NCBI GenBank assembly: GCA_037974335.1
Contig: CM075760.1
Span: 34,357,609 to 34,421,608 of the forward strand
Origin: Prionace glauca
Taxonomy: Eukaryota; Chordata; Chondrichthyes; Carcharhiniformes; Carcharhinidae
Direction: 5' to 3'
Length of the DNA: 64,000 nt
Part shown: one piece after another, positions 50,661 to 60,445 of the stretch
Position numbering within the stretch: the stretch's first letter is position 1
How the letters are laid out: each line of letters opens with the position of its first letter
Translations under genes and position numbers: made by a program
Notes under the pieces: generated by a model
Told to the model about the DNA's origin: nothing
Seen by the model: the letters and a program-made list of their open reading frames with translations, nothing else
Database searches by the model: none

Positions 50661-50930
50661 GATTCAATGAGTTCCTGGACATCTTCTCACATCTTTTATA
50701 TTGCCCCCATCCTCAACCACTAATCAGTCAACACATCAATCCCACACTGCTTTCCCAGGCCAACTGAAAAGCAAAAAGACTCATCACTTTACAGGATAAT
50801 GACTGACGGTCAACCAAACAACCTTCATCTGTTGTCAATATTTTAATAGCAGGTGAAACAAAATGTTCAAAGAAAAATTACAAAAAAGTATATTTTTTAA
50901 TGTCCGAACAATTTTCCAGAGAACCAGATT

Positions 50931-51103
50931 TGAATCCCACAGTCCAAAGATGTGTAGGTTAGTTGGATTAGCTATGCTAAATGCACAAGGTTACAGGGAT
51001 AGGGCTGGTGGTGGGCCTAGGTAAGCTGCTTTGTTGGGGAGTCAGCACATAACTGATGGGCCAAATGTCTTCCTTCTGCTCTGTAGGGATTCCATGATGC
51101 TAT
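50931..51103 (+). mobile_element. V-SINE 3' half
   Basis: GAATCCCACAGTCCAAAGAT, AGGTTACAGGGATAGGGCTG and CTTCTGCTCTGTAGGGATTC. No head. Confidence 0.78.
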
Positions 51104-51149
51104 GGTTTGGGAGATGGTGAATTTTGAATTTAATTAAAATCTGGAATAA

Positions 51150-51391
51150 AAAGTCTACTGATAACCATGAAACTATTGTTGATTGTTGCAAAAACACATC
51201 AGGTTCACTAATGTCCTTCAGGGAGGGAAATCTGCTGTCCTTACTAGTCTGGCCTATGTGTGACTCCAGATTTCCAGCAGTGTGGTTGACTCTTAAAACG
51301 TCCTTTGAAATATACTCAGTTCAAGAGTAAATAGGAATGGACGATGAATGCTGGTCCAGCCAGTGATACCCACATTGTGTGAATGAATTAG
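51150..51391 (+). mobile_element. Second SINE family, copy 1
   Basis: ACATCAGGTTCACTAATGTC, CTTACTAGTCTGGCCTATGT, GCAGTGTGGTTGACTCTTAA, then the tail GGACGATGAATGCTGGTCCA. Plus orientation of the element at 13150. Confidence 0.7.
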
Positions 51392-51397
51392 GAGAAA

Positions 51398-51868
51398 TAT
51401 TTGCCTTCCTTACTCAGTCTGGTCTAAATATATCTCCACAGCAATGTGGTTGACTCTAAAAATGTCCTCTGCGATGGCCTAGCAAACCACTGGGTCCAAG
51501 GACAATTAGACTCATCTTTCTATGCAATTAGATGTACATTAACAGTGCAATGAAGTTACTGTACAAATCCCCTTGTCGCCACACTCCGGCACCTGTTCGG
51601 GTACACAAAGGAAGAATTTAGCAGGGCCAATGCACCTAATCCGCACATCTTTGAACTATGGGAGGAAACCAGAGGAAACCCACGCAGACAAAGGGAGAAT
51701 ATGTAAACTCCACACAGACAGTGACCCAGGCCGGGAATCGAACCCAGGTCTCTGATGTAGTGAGGCAGCAGTGCTAACTACTGTGCCACCGTGCCGCAAG
51801 GACAATTAGGGATGGTCAATAAATACTGGCCCAGCCAGCGACTCCCACATCCCATGGACAAATAAAAA
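51398..51868 (+). mobile_element. Second SINE family, copy 2, split by a V-SINE
   Basis: TTACTCAGTCTGGTCTAAAT and GCAATGTGGTTGACTCTAAA on the left, then after the inserted SINE the tail AGGGATGGTCAATAAATACT and CCCACATCCCATGGACAAAT. The insertion is flanked by AAGGACAATTAG on both sides. Confidence 0.75.
51508..51795 (-). mobile_element. V-SINE subtype B with a 12-bp target-site duplication
   Basis: Reverse subtype-B tail (TGCAATGAAGTTACTGTACA), V-domain and head with B box (GGAATCGAACCCAGG in reverse). AAGGACAATTAG occurs on both sides (51496-51507 and 51796-51807 approximately), the expected mark of LINE-driven insertion. Confidence 0.85.
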
Positions 51869-51914
51869 ATTCCTGGAGACTCCAGTCCAATCCGGGAGAG
51901 TTGGTAACTGGTCC

Positions 51915-52200
51915 AGGCTCATAGCGCATGCGCCCTGTTGTACATTGTTCCTATAAAGATGGCGGCCGGTAACCCGGGCCTGGAGCCGCTCAGCTCCGAC
52001 TCTATTCGGTGCCGATTGAAACGGTACCGGGAACATATTATCTGGATTGAGGCATCCACAAGATGCTTATGAAGCCTCCCAGCCCACTCCGCTGCTTCTA
52101 TCCTCCCCGGTCACCCAGCGGCTCCATTACTGAACCTCACTCCATTGTTTCTCTCCGGCTCCTCGCAGCTCCAGACACAGCCCGGAATGCGCTTGCTCCG
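51915..52200 (-). promoter_or_regulatory. Promoter of gene G with YY1 and NRF1 sites
   Basis: AAGATGGCGGCC (51957-51968, YY1-like), GCGCATGCGC (51922-51931, NRF1-like), and GCGCATGT motifs further right. In reverse, GGAGGCTTCATAAGCA, GGCCGCCATCTTTA and GCGCATGCGC appear in the same order as at 55.05-55.21 kb in plus orientation, so the two are inverted paralogous promoters. From 52370 to 52890 I see nothing. Confidence 0.7.
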
Positions 52201-52974
52201 GTCAGTGTCAGACACTGCGCATGTCCCAGTCAGAGCCAGGTATCGCGCATGTGCAACAATTGCAGTAATGTGGATAGGACACATTCTCACCCGCAAAGAA
52301 TGTTGGGTAATCACCTCGCCATTCAAACCCACGTTTTTCAATAGAAAGTACGATTTGCAATCTGATTATGATTGATACCATTGGGTCAAGGGTCAAGTGT
52401 GTTAAATCAATTCATATAGCAATTAAGCAGCAAAGGCCTTCCACCAGAGTGCTGGCCTGGGTGTGACTGACAACACAACAAACACCTACAGTAAGATGTG
52501 AACTTGTTGAGATGAACAAGTGATTTGTGTACTCCTAGATAGAACAGTTAAATTGCCCTCGCCAATAAGAATGCTGAAATTGGATCAAATGCTTTGAGCT
52601 TTTAAAGTTGGTGTTAACCACTCAGCAAATCCCTTTGCAAACGTTAAGTGTTTGCATGGTCTTCCTCTGGTGTAATTGTGCTCTCTGTCAGTAATTGGAA
52701 AGACAGTGTGAATCCATTTTCACATTCAGCTCGGAAATAATCTCTACCCCAGCATTCCCCCTTTCTCTGATGGGGTAACTATACTGTGTAGTAATGCAGT
52801 GCTATTAATACAGTCAGTAAAAGATTATCTGTTGTTGAGCGTTCAAATATCTGGTGTCTGAAATCACAAGATTCAATATTTAGAGTCAACAAGATGAACA
52901 AGGAAACATACCAGGGCCCAATACTCCAGCTAGATATTCACAGAAGAAAGTCATCGAGTGGACAGAACAGAGGA

Positions 52975-54165
52975 AGATCCAATTCAGTTAGGCCACACAT
53001 GGAATATAGTATTCAATTCTGGTTACCACACTACCAGAAGGATGTGGAGGCTTTGGAGAGGATATACAAAAGATTTATCAGGATGTTGCCTGGTATGGAG
53101 GGCATTTGCTATGAGGAGAGATTGGAGAAACTTTGTTCTCACTGGAGTGACAGAGATTGAGGGGAGAACATAAGAACATAAGAAATAGGAGCAGGAGTAG
53201 GCCATCTGGCCCTTCGAGCCTGCCCCGCCATTCAATAAGATCATGGCTGATCTGTCGTGGCTCAGCTCCACCTTCCCGCCCTCTCCCCATAACCCTTAAT
53301 CCCTTCTCTTATCAAAAACCCATCAACCCGTTTCTTAAAAATATTTAGCGAGGCAGCCTCCACCACTTCAACGGGCAGAGAATTCCAGAGATTCACCACC
53401 CTTTGAGTGAAGAAGTTCCTCCTCAACTCTGTTCTAAACCGCCTCCCCTTTACCTTGAGGCTGTGCCCCCTAGTCCTACTGTCTTTTTTGAGCGGGAAGA
53501 GTCTCTCCACCTCTATCCTATCCATCCCATTCATCATCTTATACGTCTCAATGAGATCTCCCCTCATTCTTCTAAACTCTAACGAGTACAAGCCTAGTTT
53601 ATTCAGCCTCTCCTCATAGCTCAATCCCCTCAACTCCGGTATCAGCCGAGTAAACCTCCTCTGCACTCCCTCCAAGGCCAAAACATCCTTGCGCAGGTGC
53701 GGCGCCCAAAACTGCACACAGTACTCCAGCTGCGGCCTCACCAATGCCCTATACAGCTGCAGCAAGACCTCCCTACTTTTATATTCAATCCCCCTCGCTA
53801 TGAAGGCCACCTGATAGAGGTCTACAATATTATGAGAGGCATGGACGGAATGGACAGTTAGAAGCTTTTTCTCAGAGTGAAAGATTCAATTACAAGGGAA
53901 CAAGGTTAAAGAGAGATGTATGATGCAGATTTTTTACACAAAAAGTGGTGGGTGCCTAGAACTCGTTGTCAGGGGCGGTAGTGGAAGCAGATACGGTAGT
54001 GACTTTAAAGGGTGTCTTGACAAGTACATGAATGAGATGTGAATAGAGGGATATGGTCCCCAGAAAGGTAGGGAGTTTTACTTAAGTTGGGCAGCATGGT
54101 CGGTGCAGGTTTGGAGGGCCATAGGGCCTGTCCCTGTGCTGTTATTTTCTTTGTTGTTTATAAGA
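52975..54165 (+). mobile_element. CR1-clade LINE, third subfamily, split by a younger LINE
   Basis: Left part reads SVRPHMEYSIQFWLPHYQKD and LPGMEGICYEERLEKLCSHW. Right part, from 53811, continues with a decayed DLIEVYNIMRGMDGMDS, and a 3' UTR with GGAGGGCCATAGGGCCTGTC. The reverse LINE at 53162-53813 lies between. Confidence 0.83.
53162..53813 (-). mobile_element. CR1-clade LINE, young subfamily, nested
   Basis: In reverse, an unbroken frame from [20 protein letters not shown] to GYGERAGRWS, then 3' UTR and TTCTTATG octamers. The 5' end is truncated inside the reverse transcriptase. It has inserted into the older LINE at 52975, so the relative ages are clear. Confidence 0.93.
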
Positions 54166-54379
54166 AACCCTGCAATCATTTGTGAATATCTTTCAAATGC
54201 TGACAGGTTGCAAGTCCCAGTTTCCATTATACTGAATCAATGGAAGGTGAGAGAGCAGTTATCTTGGAACTATTAAATACAGCAGCTAGTTCACAGCTAC
54301 AGTACTCAGCACCGTTCTAGTTAGGGAGTGGTTAGCTAGAGAGTGTGGCTCAGAAGGTCCCAGTTCCTTAACAGAGATT

Positions 54380-54670
54380 TCAAGAACTAAGGGTCAGAGA
54401 GGTAAAGCAATTGGCAGAAGGATCAGAGAAGTGTGGAGATGTTTTCACCCAGAGTGTGGTGGGGTATCAAACTCACTCTCTGAAAGGGTAGTGGAGACAA
54501 ATGTTCACATGCAGGAGATAGTCATTATTTGGACTTGACAGGCTGTGTCCTCTAGGACCATCAATCTATACCTGGAAGGTGGTACTGGACTGGATAGCTC
54601 ATTTTCATCTGTTATAAACATGATGGACTAAATGGCATCCTGTAGTGTAAATTTCTTAGATTCTGTGATG
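54380..54670 (+). mobile_element. LINE 3' end, old
   Basis: GAGATGTTTTCACCCAGAGT and GGTAGTGGAGACAAATGTTC resemble decayed FTQRVVxLWNSLxxxVVE codons, followed by a GGACTAAATGGCATCCTGTA tail. Nothing else is recognised from 54166 to 54840. Confidence 0.5.
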
Positions 54671-54904
54671 ACAAGTGATCCTCATGATTTTACCCAAGCC
54701 AGATCTCAGCGCACTCATTTACTCCAAGTATTGATGTGATGGTTTGGTAGCTGCTGTGTTAGTTATTTAAATTTTATACGTTGGTGCTTTGGCTTCAGTC
54801 GTAATTGAATCATAAAACATGATTATGTTTATGCAAGAGCAGACTTCAATGGTGGCTATTTTACCCAGCATTCACAGGGAATCAGAACATGATCCAGCCT
54901 CTCA

Positions 54905-55220
54905 ACAGACTTTGCACATGCGTACTGTCGATCTAAAGTGCATGCGCAGTGGGTGTTGCTGCTGTAGTCGCAGCAAGGTGGTTTTATCGGCTCCGGGTTT
55001 CCAGGGAAACGGCTTATTCTGGAGGGTAAAGGAGGCGGCGGCGGGATGGGGAGGCTTCATAAGCACCCAGTGGAGACAGGAAACCCCGAATAATAAGTGC
55101 TCGGTGTCGCGTTCGTACCATTCGGGGTCGCGACCTCAGATGCCTGAGTTGGAGGCCCCGAGTTAACGGCCGCCATCTTTACGGGGGCGATGGGTAGCAG
55201 TGCGCATGCGCGGTGCTCCC
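54905..55220 (+). promoter_or_regulatory. Promoter of a lost zinc-finger gene, NRF1 and YY1 sites
   Basis: CACATGCGTAC and GTGCATGCGCAG (about 54914-54950), GGCCGCCATCTTTA (55168-55181, reverse YY1 motif) and TGCGCATGCGCGG (about 55200-55212). Paralogous in reverse to the gene G promoter. It is followed by standard exon starts but no zinc-finger coding region. Confidence 0.7.
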
Positions 55221-55254
55221 TGCCAGCAGGAGGAGAGAATGTTGTGAATTTCTA

Positions 55255-55545
55255 TCCTGGACTGACAGTGATGGACTTTGGAAACTCCTTTTACAGGGAG
55301 ATAGAGGGGAGGATTTATACACAGAAAACCCAACCCAAGAGAAACGTTTCTCGCTTAATTTCTATGCTTGACTGACGGTGATGATTTTTTTTACAGCAAA
55401 TTTGACCACAAAATTTGAAGGGAAACTCAAACCAGACATCAGATCAAAACGCGACAGAGTCCACTCCATTCATTAGAACCTGAATGTAAGTGTGTCTGTA
55501 GAAAACCATCCAAACACTGGTGTGGCTGTAAATAGGAAACAATAA
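55255..55545 (+). pseudogene. Zinc-finger gene remnant: two exon starts, coding exon lost
   Basis: Two successive junctions are seen: TTTCTATCCTGGACTGACAG with acceptor CCTTTTACAG (about 55297), then TTTCTATGCTTGACTGACGG with acceptor TTTTTTTACAG (55396). The second exon begins like a zinc-finger leader (ACGCGACAGAGTCCACTCCA, CCTGAATG, CACTGGTGTGGCTG) but breaks off near 55545 before any finger. Confidence 0.65.
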
Positions 55546-55579
55546 TGTCATGGAAGGATTTGCAAAAAAGGGATGCAAT

Positions 55580-55745
55580 TTGCAAAAAAGGGATCCAAAA
55601 CTTCACCACATCCTTGAGTGAAGAAATCCTTCCTCATCTGAGCTTTCTCTCCATTTTCCAGCCTGTTCCAATAAGTCTTGACTCCCTTGTCATTCAAAAA
55701 CTGTCTAACTGATCCTTGAATATATTCAATGCCTCCACTGGTCCC
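55580..55745 (-). mobile_element. LINE fragment
   Basis: CACCACATCCTTGAGTGAAG then AAATCCTTCCTCATC is the reverse of a RRNFFTQG-type C terminus as at 27360, with decayed flanks. Confidence 0.45.
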
Positions 55746-56035
55746 AATGGAAGAGGAAGCCAGATACTAACAATTCTCTGAGGAAAGAGATTTGTCCAAA
55801 TATATAATCGAGCTCCAGTCCAATGTTACACAATCAGATAAGTGCATTTTATTACAGAGCCATAAATAATATATCTAATCTCTACCATATAACAATATCA
55901 GACACGTCGCTGTCCTATATTTGTATACTGTCCCCTTTAATATATTTCAGAAATGAGATGGGCACATGAAGGAAATAAACTTGCAGGGGAAAGGGAATAT
56001 AGAAGGGGAATGGGACTGACTGGATTGTTTAGAAC

Positions 56036-57100
56036 ATAAGAACATAAGAAATAGGAGCAGGAGTAGGCCATCTGGCCCTTCGAGCCTGCCCCGCCATTCA
56101 ATAAGATCATGGCTGATCTGTCGTGACTCAGCTCCACCTTCCCGCCCTCTCCCCATAACCCTTAATCCCTTCTCTTATCAAAAACCCATCAACCCGTTTC
56201 TTAAAAATATTTAGCGAGGCAGCCTCCACCACTTCAACGGGCAGAGAATTCCAGAGATTCACCACCCTTTGAGTGAAGAAGTTCCTCCTCAACTCTGTTC
56301 TAAACCGCCCCCCCTTTATCTTGAGGCTGTGCCCCCTAGTCCTACTGTCTTTTTTGAGCGGGAACAGTCTCTCCACCTCTATCCTATCCATCCCATTCAT
56401 CATCTTATACATCTCAATGAGATCTCCCCTCATTCTTCTAAACTCTAACGAGTACAAGCCTAGTTTATTCAGCCTCTCCTCATAGCTCAATCCCCTCAAC
56501 TCCGGTATCAGCCGAGTAAACCTCCTCTGCACTCCCTCCAGGGCCAAAACATCCTTGCGCAGGTGCGGCGCCCAAAACTGCACACAGTACTCCAGCTGCG
56601 GCCTCACCAATGCCCTATACAGCTGCAGCAAGACCTCCCTACTTTTATATTCAATCCCCTTCGCTATGAAGGCTAGCATCCCATTCGCCTTGCTGACCAC
56701 CTGCAAGCTGGGTTTTTGCGACTCATGCACAAGGACCCCAAGGTCCCTCTGCACCGTCGCCTGCTGCAGTTTTTCGCCCCGTAAGTAATAGTCCTTCCTA
56801 CCATTCCTCCTACCAAAGTGGACCACCTCACACTTGCCAACATTAAATTCCATTTGCCATTTCCTGGCCCATTCGCCCAGCCTATCTAGATCCTTCTGCA
56901 GACTCTCCACACCCTCCGCACAATTTGCCTTTCCCCCAATCTTGGTGTCATCAGCAAATTTCGACACCCTGCACTCGGTTCCCTCCTCCAGATCATCTAT
57001 ATAAATGGTAAATAGCTGAGGCCCCAGCACCGACCCCTGGGGCACCCCACTAGTCACCAACCGCCAATCCGAATAGCATCCATTGACCCCCACTCTCTGA
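56036..57100 (-). mobile_element. CR1-clade LINE, young subfamily, longest unbroken frame
   Basis: In reverse, 321 codons are open: [30 protein letters not shown] (catalytic Asp pair), [38 protein letters not shown] and a stop at 56128. The 3' UTR with octamers ends at 56036. It is 5'-truncated in the reverse transcriptase, so it cannot move on its own. It cuts off the left side of the promoter of gene H. Confidence 0.95.
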
Positions 57101-57179
57101 CAGAAGTCGGCATGGACTTGAGTTACTGAATGGATTCCTTCTGTGCTGTAATGACTCGATGAGTGGAAACATATAACAG

Positions 57180-57370
57180 AGCTACAGTGTTTCCTATTGG
57201 CTGATTCAGGCAGAGCTCTATTGTGGCATCACAATGCAGAAGTTATCCAATGAGCTTCAGAGTGAAACTTCCTCCTCTGTGCGACATCTGGGAGGAAATC
57301 AATGTTTCCCCCTTTCCATTTCTTTCCTCATTCTGGGGGAAATTGGGGTCTTGCAGCAACTGAAGGCAAA
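57180..57370 (+). promoter_or_regulatory. Promoter and exon 1 of gene H, truncated on the left
   Basis: CCTATTGGCTGATTCAGGCA, TTGTGGCATCACAATGC, TCCAATGAGCTTCAGAGTGA and AACTTCCTCCTCTGTG are paralogous in reverse to the remnant promoter at 26.25-26.40 kb. The exon-1 donor used by C (ACATCTGTGAGT) reads ACATCTGGGAGG here, so splicing must use another site; a strong GTAAGT lies at 57371. Confidence 0.65.
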
Positions 57371-57705
57371 GTAAGTGAGTCCAGTCTGTCCATTCCACTC
57401 ATTTTTAGTCCAGTCATATGGGCATAGATCTGTCTGGCAGCCTGCATGGAGATTTTCAGCTATGTGTCTCCAGGACAGGAAACAATGAGCATGCATCTGT
57501 CAATCAGCCTCAATCAGCACCTTCAGGAGAATTGGGAGGGTGAATATTAGATACAGCAGAGAGAGAATGGAGGGAGTTTGTGGGATGGAGATTTACAGCT
57601 TTTGGAAAATGAGAGAGGAAAGAATGTTCCATAGAAACTAGAATTGTCTGTTCTGGATTTCTATCCTGTATTGACACTGATGACTTGTGTCAATTTGTTT
57701 TACAG

Positions 57706-57992
57706 GAATCACAGGCTGAAATCTCAAACATGAGGTTTAGATCTGGCAGAGTCATATTCGGGACCTGAATATCGTCAGCCATTGAGTCTGGAAGGAGATT
57801 TGAAAAGATTTCAAACATCAGTGTGACTGGAAAAGCATCACACACTGCCAAATTCAAGTGAGTGTGTTCCATTGCACTGACTGAAGAGCTTTAACCTGTT
57901 ACACAACCTGAATAAATATCACACCATTCACAGCGTGTGGACGAGGCTTCAACTGATTAAACACCCGAGGGAGAGGCAAGGACACCTGCACC
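57706..57992 (+). other. 5' leader of gene H with fossil zinc fingers
   Basis: Starts after the acceptor GTTTTACAG (57705). Decayed finger sequence (TTCCATTGCACTGACTGAAG, then GTGGACGAGGCTTCAAC followed by TGA) precedes the ATG. The TGA is at the family position. Confidence 0.75.
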
Positions 57993-58685
57993 ATGGAGAA
58001 ACCATGGAAATGTGCAGACTGTGGAAAGAGATACAGATACCCATCTCTGCTGGATGCTCATCAGCGCAGCCACAATGGAGAGGGGCCGTTCATCTGCTCT
58101 CAATGTGGGGAGGGATTCATTCGGTTCCGCCACCTGCAGTCACACCAGCGACTTCACACTGGAGAGAAACCTTTCACCTGCTCTCAGTGTGGGAAGGGAT
58201 TCACTCAGTCATCCAACCTGCTGACACATCAGCGAGTTCACACTGGGGAGAGACCATTCACCTGCTCTCAATGTGGAAAGGGATTCAACCAGTTATCCAT
58301 TCTGCAGATACACCAGCGAATTCACACTGGGGAGAGGCCGTTCACCTGCTCTCAGTGTGGGGAGGGATTCAATCAGTCATCCAACCTGCGGACACACCAG
58401 CGAGTTCACACTGGAGAGAGACCATTCACCTGCTCACAGTGTGGGAAGGGATTCACTGACTCATCCAGACTGCGGAGACACCAGCGAGTTCACACTGGGG
58501 AGAAGCCATTCACCTGCTCTCAGTGTGGGAAGGAATTCAACCAGTTATCCAATCTGCAGACACACCAGCGAATTCACACTGGGGAGAGGCCGTTCACCTG
58601 CTCTCAGTGTGGGAAGGGATTCACTGTGTTATCCACTTTACAGAAACACAAGCGAGTTCACACTGGGGAGAGGCCATTATCCTGA
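57993..58685 (+). CDS. C2H2 zinc-finger protein H, cut short by a stop
   Basis: 230 codons from [18 protein letters not shown]: eight intact C2H2 fingers, then GERPLS and a TGA at 58683. In paralogues this codon is TGC, the first Cys of the next finger. The frame continues beyond the stop to 58895 with two and a half worn fingers (QYGKGF with Tyr for Cys, CSARGKGF with Arg for Cys, TSSVYRKGS), so the C-terminal part decayed after the stop arose. Finger 1 has an unusual linker (HNGEGPF). The eight-finger protein may still be made. Its 3' UTR matches those of B and I. Confidence 0.88.
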   Translation: MEKPWKCADCGKRYRYPSLLDAHQRSHNGEGPFICSQCGEGFIRFRHLQSHQRLHTGEKPFTCSQCGKGFTQSSNLLTHQRVHTGERPFTCSQCGKGFNQLSILQIHQRIHTGERPFTCSQCGEGFNQSSNLRTHQRVHTGERPFTCSQCGKGFTDSSRLRRHQRVHTGEKPFTCSQCGKEFNQLSNLQTHQRIHTGERPFTCSQCGKGFTVLSTLQKHKRVHTGERPLS

Positions 58686-58917
58686 TCTCAGTATGGGAAG
58701 GGATTCACTCGACTATCCCACTTGCTGAGACATCAGCGTGGTCACACTGGGGAGAAACCATTCAGCTGCTCTGCACGTGGGAAGGGATTCAGTGATTCAA
58801 CCAGCCTGTGGAGACACCAGTGTGTTCACACTGGGGAGAAACCATTCACCAGCTCAGTGTATAGAAAGGGTTCAGAATTTCATCCCAGCTGCTGAGACAC
58901 CAACAAGTTCACGAATG
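58686..58917 (+). pseudogene. Decayed C-terminal fingers of gene H
   Basis: [20 protein letters not shown], then [28 protein letters not shown] and a last unit with no cysteine pair. Several zinc ligands are lost, consistent with release from selection behind the stop at 58683. Confidence 0.85.
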
Positions 58918-59169
58918 ATATTCAGGGTTGGATTCTGCTGTTACTGTTTCAGCTCTCAGTTACATCCAGGACTGCATTTTGTTCATTCTCACAGGTCAAT
59001 GGGGAGGGTTTCTTTCTGCTGGACTGGCTGGTCTCATGGCTTTGCCTCCAGTGGGCTGATGCTCTTTGAGCTTTGTTGCGATTGCCTGGTTTCAGATTTA
59101 ACAAGAATCACAGAGTGACAGGGTGTTAGGAAGTTCAGAGATATTTAGTCAGTATTTCTGTTTGAAACC

Positions 59170-59480
59170 CCCCCAGATGCCGATCCAATTTCCTTTGTAA
59201 TTGATTGTTTCCACTTCCTCCACCCTCGTAGGGAGCAGGTTTCAAGTCAATACCATTCGCTGCAGTAAAATATTCTTCCTCACATTCCTCCCCCTGCATC
59301 TCTGACTCAAAACCTTAAATCTGTGTCCCCCCTCGTCCTTGTCCCATCAGCGAATGGGAACAATTTTTCTTTGTCCACCTTATCTAAATCTGTCAGAATC
59401 TTGTCCACCTCTGTCAAATCTCCCCTCAACCCTTTGCTCCAAGGGGAACAACCCCAGCCTGGCATTGACAATAAAGAACA
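59170..59480 (-). mobile_element. LINE fragment in the 3' region of gene H, shared with B
   Basis: Same fragment and same distance from the gene as at 23030-23345: TCTTTGTCCACCTTATCTAA, TCTGTCAGAATCTTGTCCAC. The flanking TTCCTTTGTAATTG and ACAATAAAGAAC are also shared. Confidence 0.75.
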
Positions 59481-59639
59481 ATCTAACAGAATATGTTAAT
59501 ACCTGAAATCAAATGGGAATGTTTAATTTCTGTTTTAAAGAGATTGTGGATATATTGTCCTGGACAATAATGAAATTGGGATAACTCACCTTGGGTGTGG
59601 TTGAATGGAATATATCAATCTGGTATCCACCGACAGTTA

Positions 59640-59730
59640 GTGAAAGTCTGGAATGTGTAACTGGAAATCACTCCCTAACAGCACTGTGGCTGTATTTACA
59701 GGCATTGTAGCAGTTCAAGAAGGCAGTGTT
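59640..59730 (+). mobile_element. Non-LTR C-terminal fragment (Rex1-like guess)
   Basis: CTAACAGCACTGTGGCTGTA and GTAGCAGTTCAAGAAGGCAG match the end of the element at 39790. From 59731 to 60344 I see nothing I can name. Confidence 0.5.
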
Positions 59731-60344
59731 GGGGTTGACCGTGACCGAGGCAGCTACATACAGACACATATTCTGTTATAATTGAAGGACTGCAAACTGA
59801 GTGTGAGGCATTATGGTACTGGACTATCTTGACCACATTCCTGTGACAGCTCAGTTTCTGCAATTACGGACCATTAAAGCTGCTTAGCAGGGCCCCAACA
59901 GAGGATCTGGTAAGAATATTTACTCAGAATGAGTTGAAATTAAACTTATCCCAGGACCGGCTGGTGTTCAGAGGCTGAGATACCCGAATCTGTAAAAAAT
60001 GGGGGTCTGACCAATCAACAAAGAGTGGTAGATAGTTGGTTAAGAAATTAAGAAGTGTTCTCAGGGATTGTTTAATTTATCTTAAATTTGTGATAAAAAC
60101 GGTGACTGGTTTGTGACCCGATAGTCAGTGAAGTGATGGTATACTCCAAGTAGCACTGGACTGAAAAGTGGATCCTCAGAGTAGATCGTAATGGTTATTA
60201 TCTTACCCCATCATGGCCAGTGAAAAATCGAATGGGTACCGGACAGGTCCTACCATTTGGAAAGTAAGAACACAAAACCTATCGATAAACTGGTTTGAGA
60301 ACAGAGCCATTTCGTGTCTGGATGACACTTCATAAGAGCTCTGA

Positions 60345-60445
60345 TAAAGGGTCATCCAGACTCAAGACATTGACTCTATTCTCTCTCCACAGATGCTGTC
60401 AGACTTGCTGAGATTTTCCAGCATCCGAAGTATTTCACTTTTATG
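60345..60445 (+). repeat. Short interspersed repeat
   Basis: GATAAAGGGTCATCCAGACT, TCTCTCTCCACAGATGCTGT and TGCTGAGATTTTCCAGCATC. Same family as 25875, 29600 (reverse) and 36240. From 60446 to 61439 the sequence is AT-rich and I see no feature. Confidence 0.6.
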
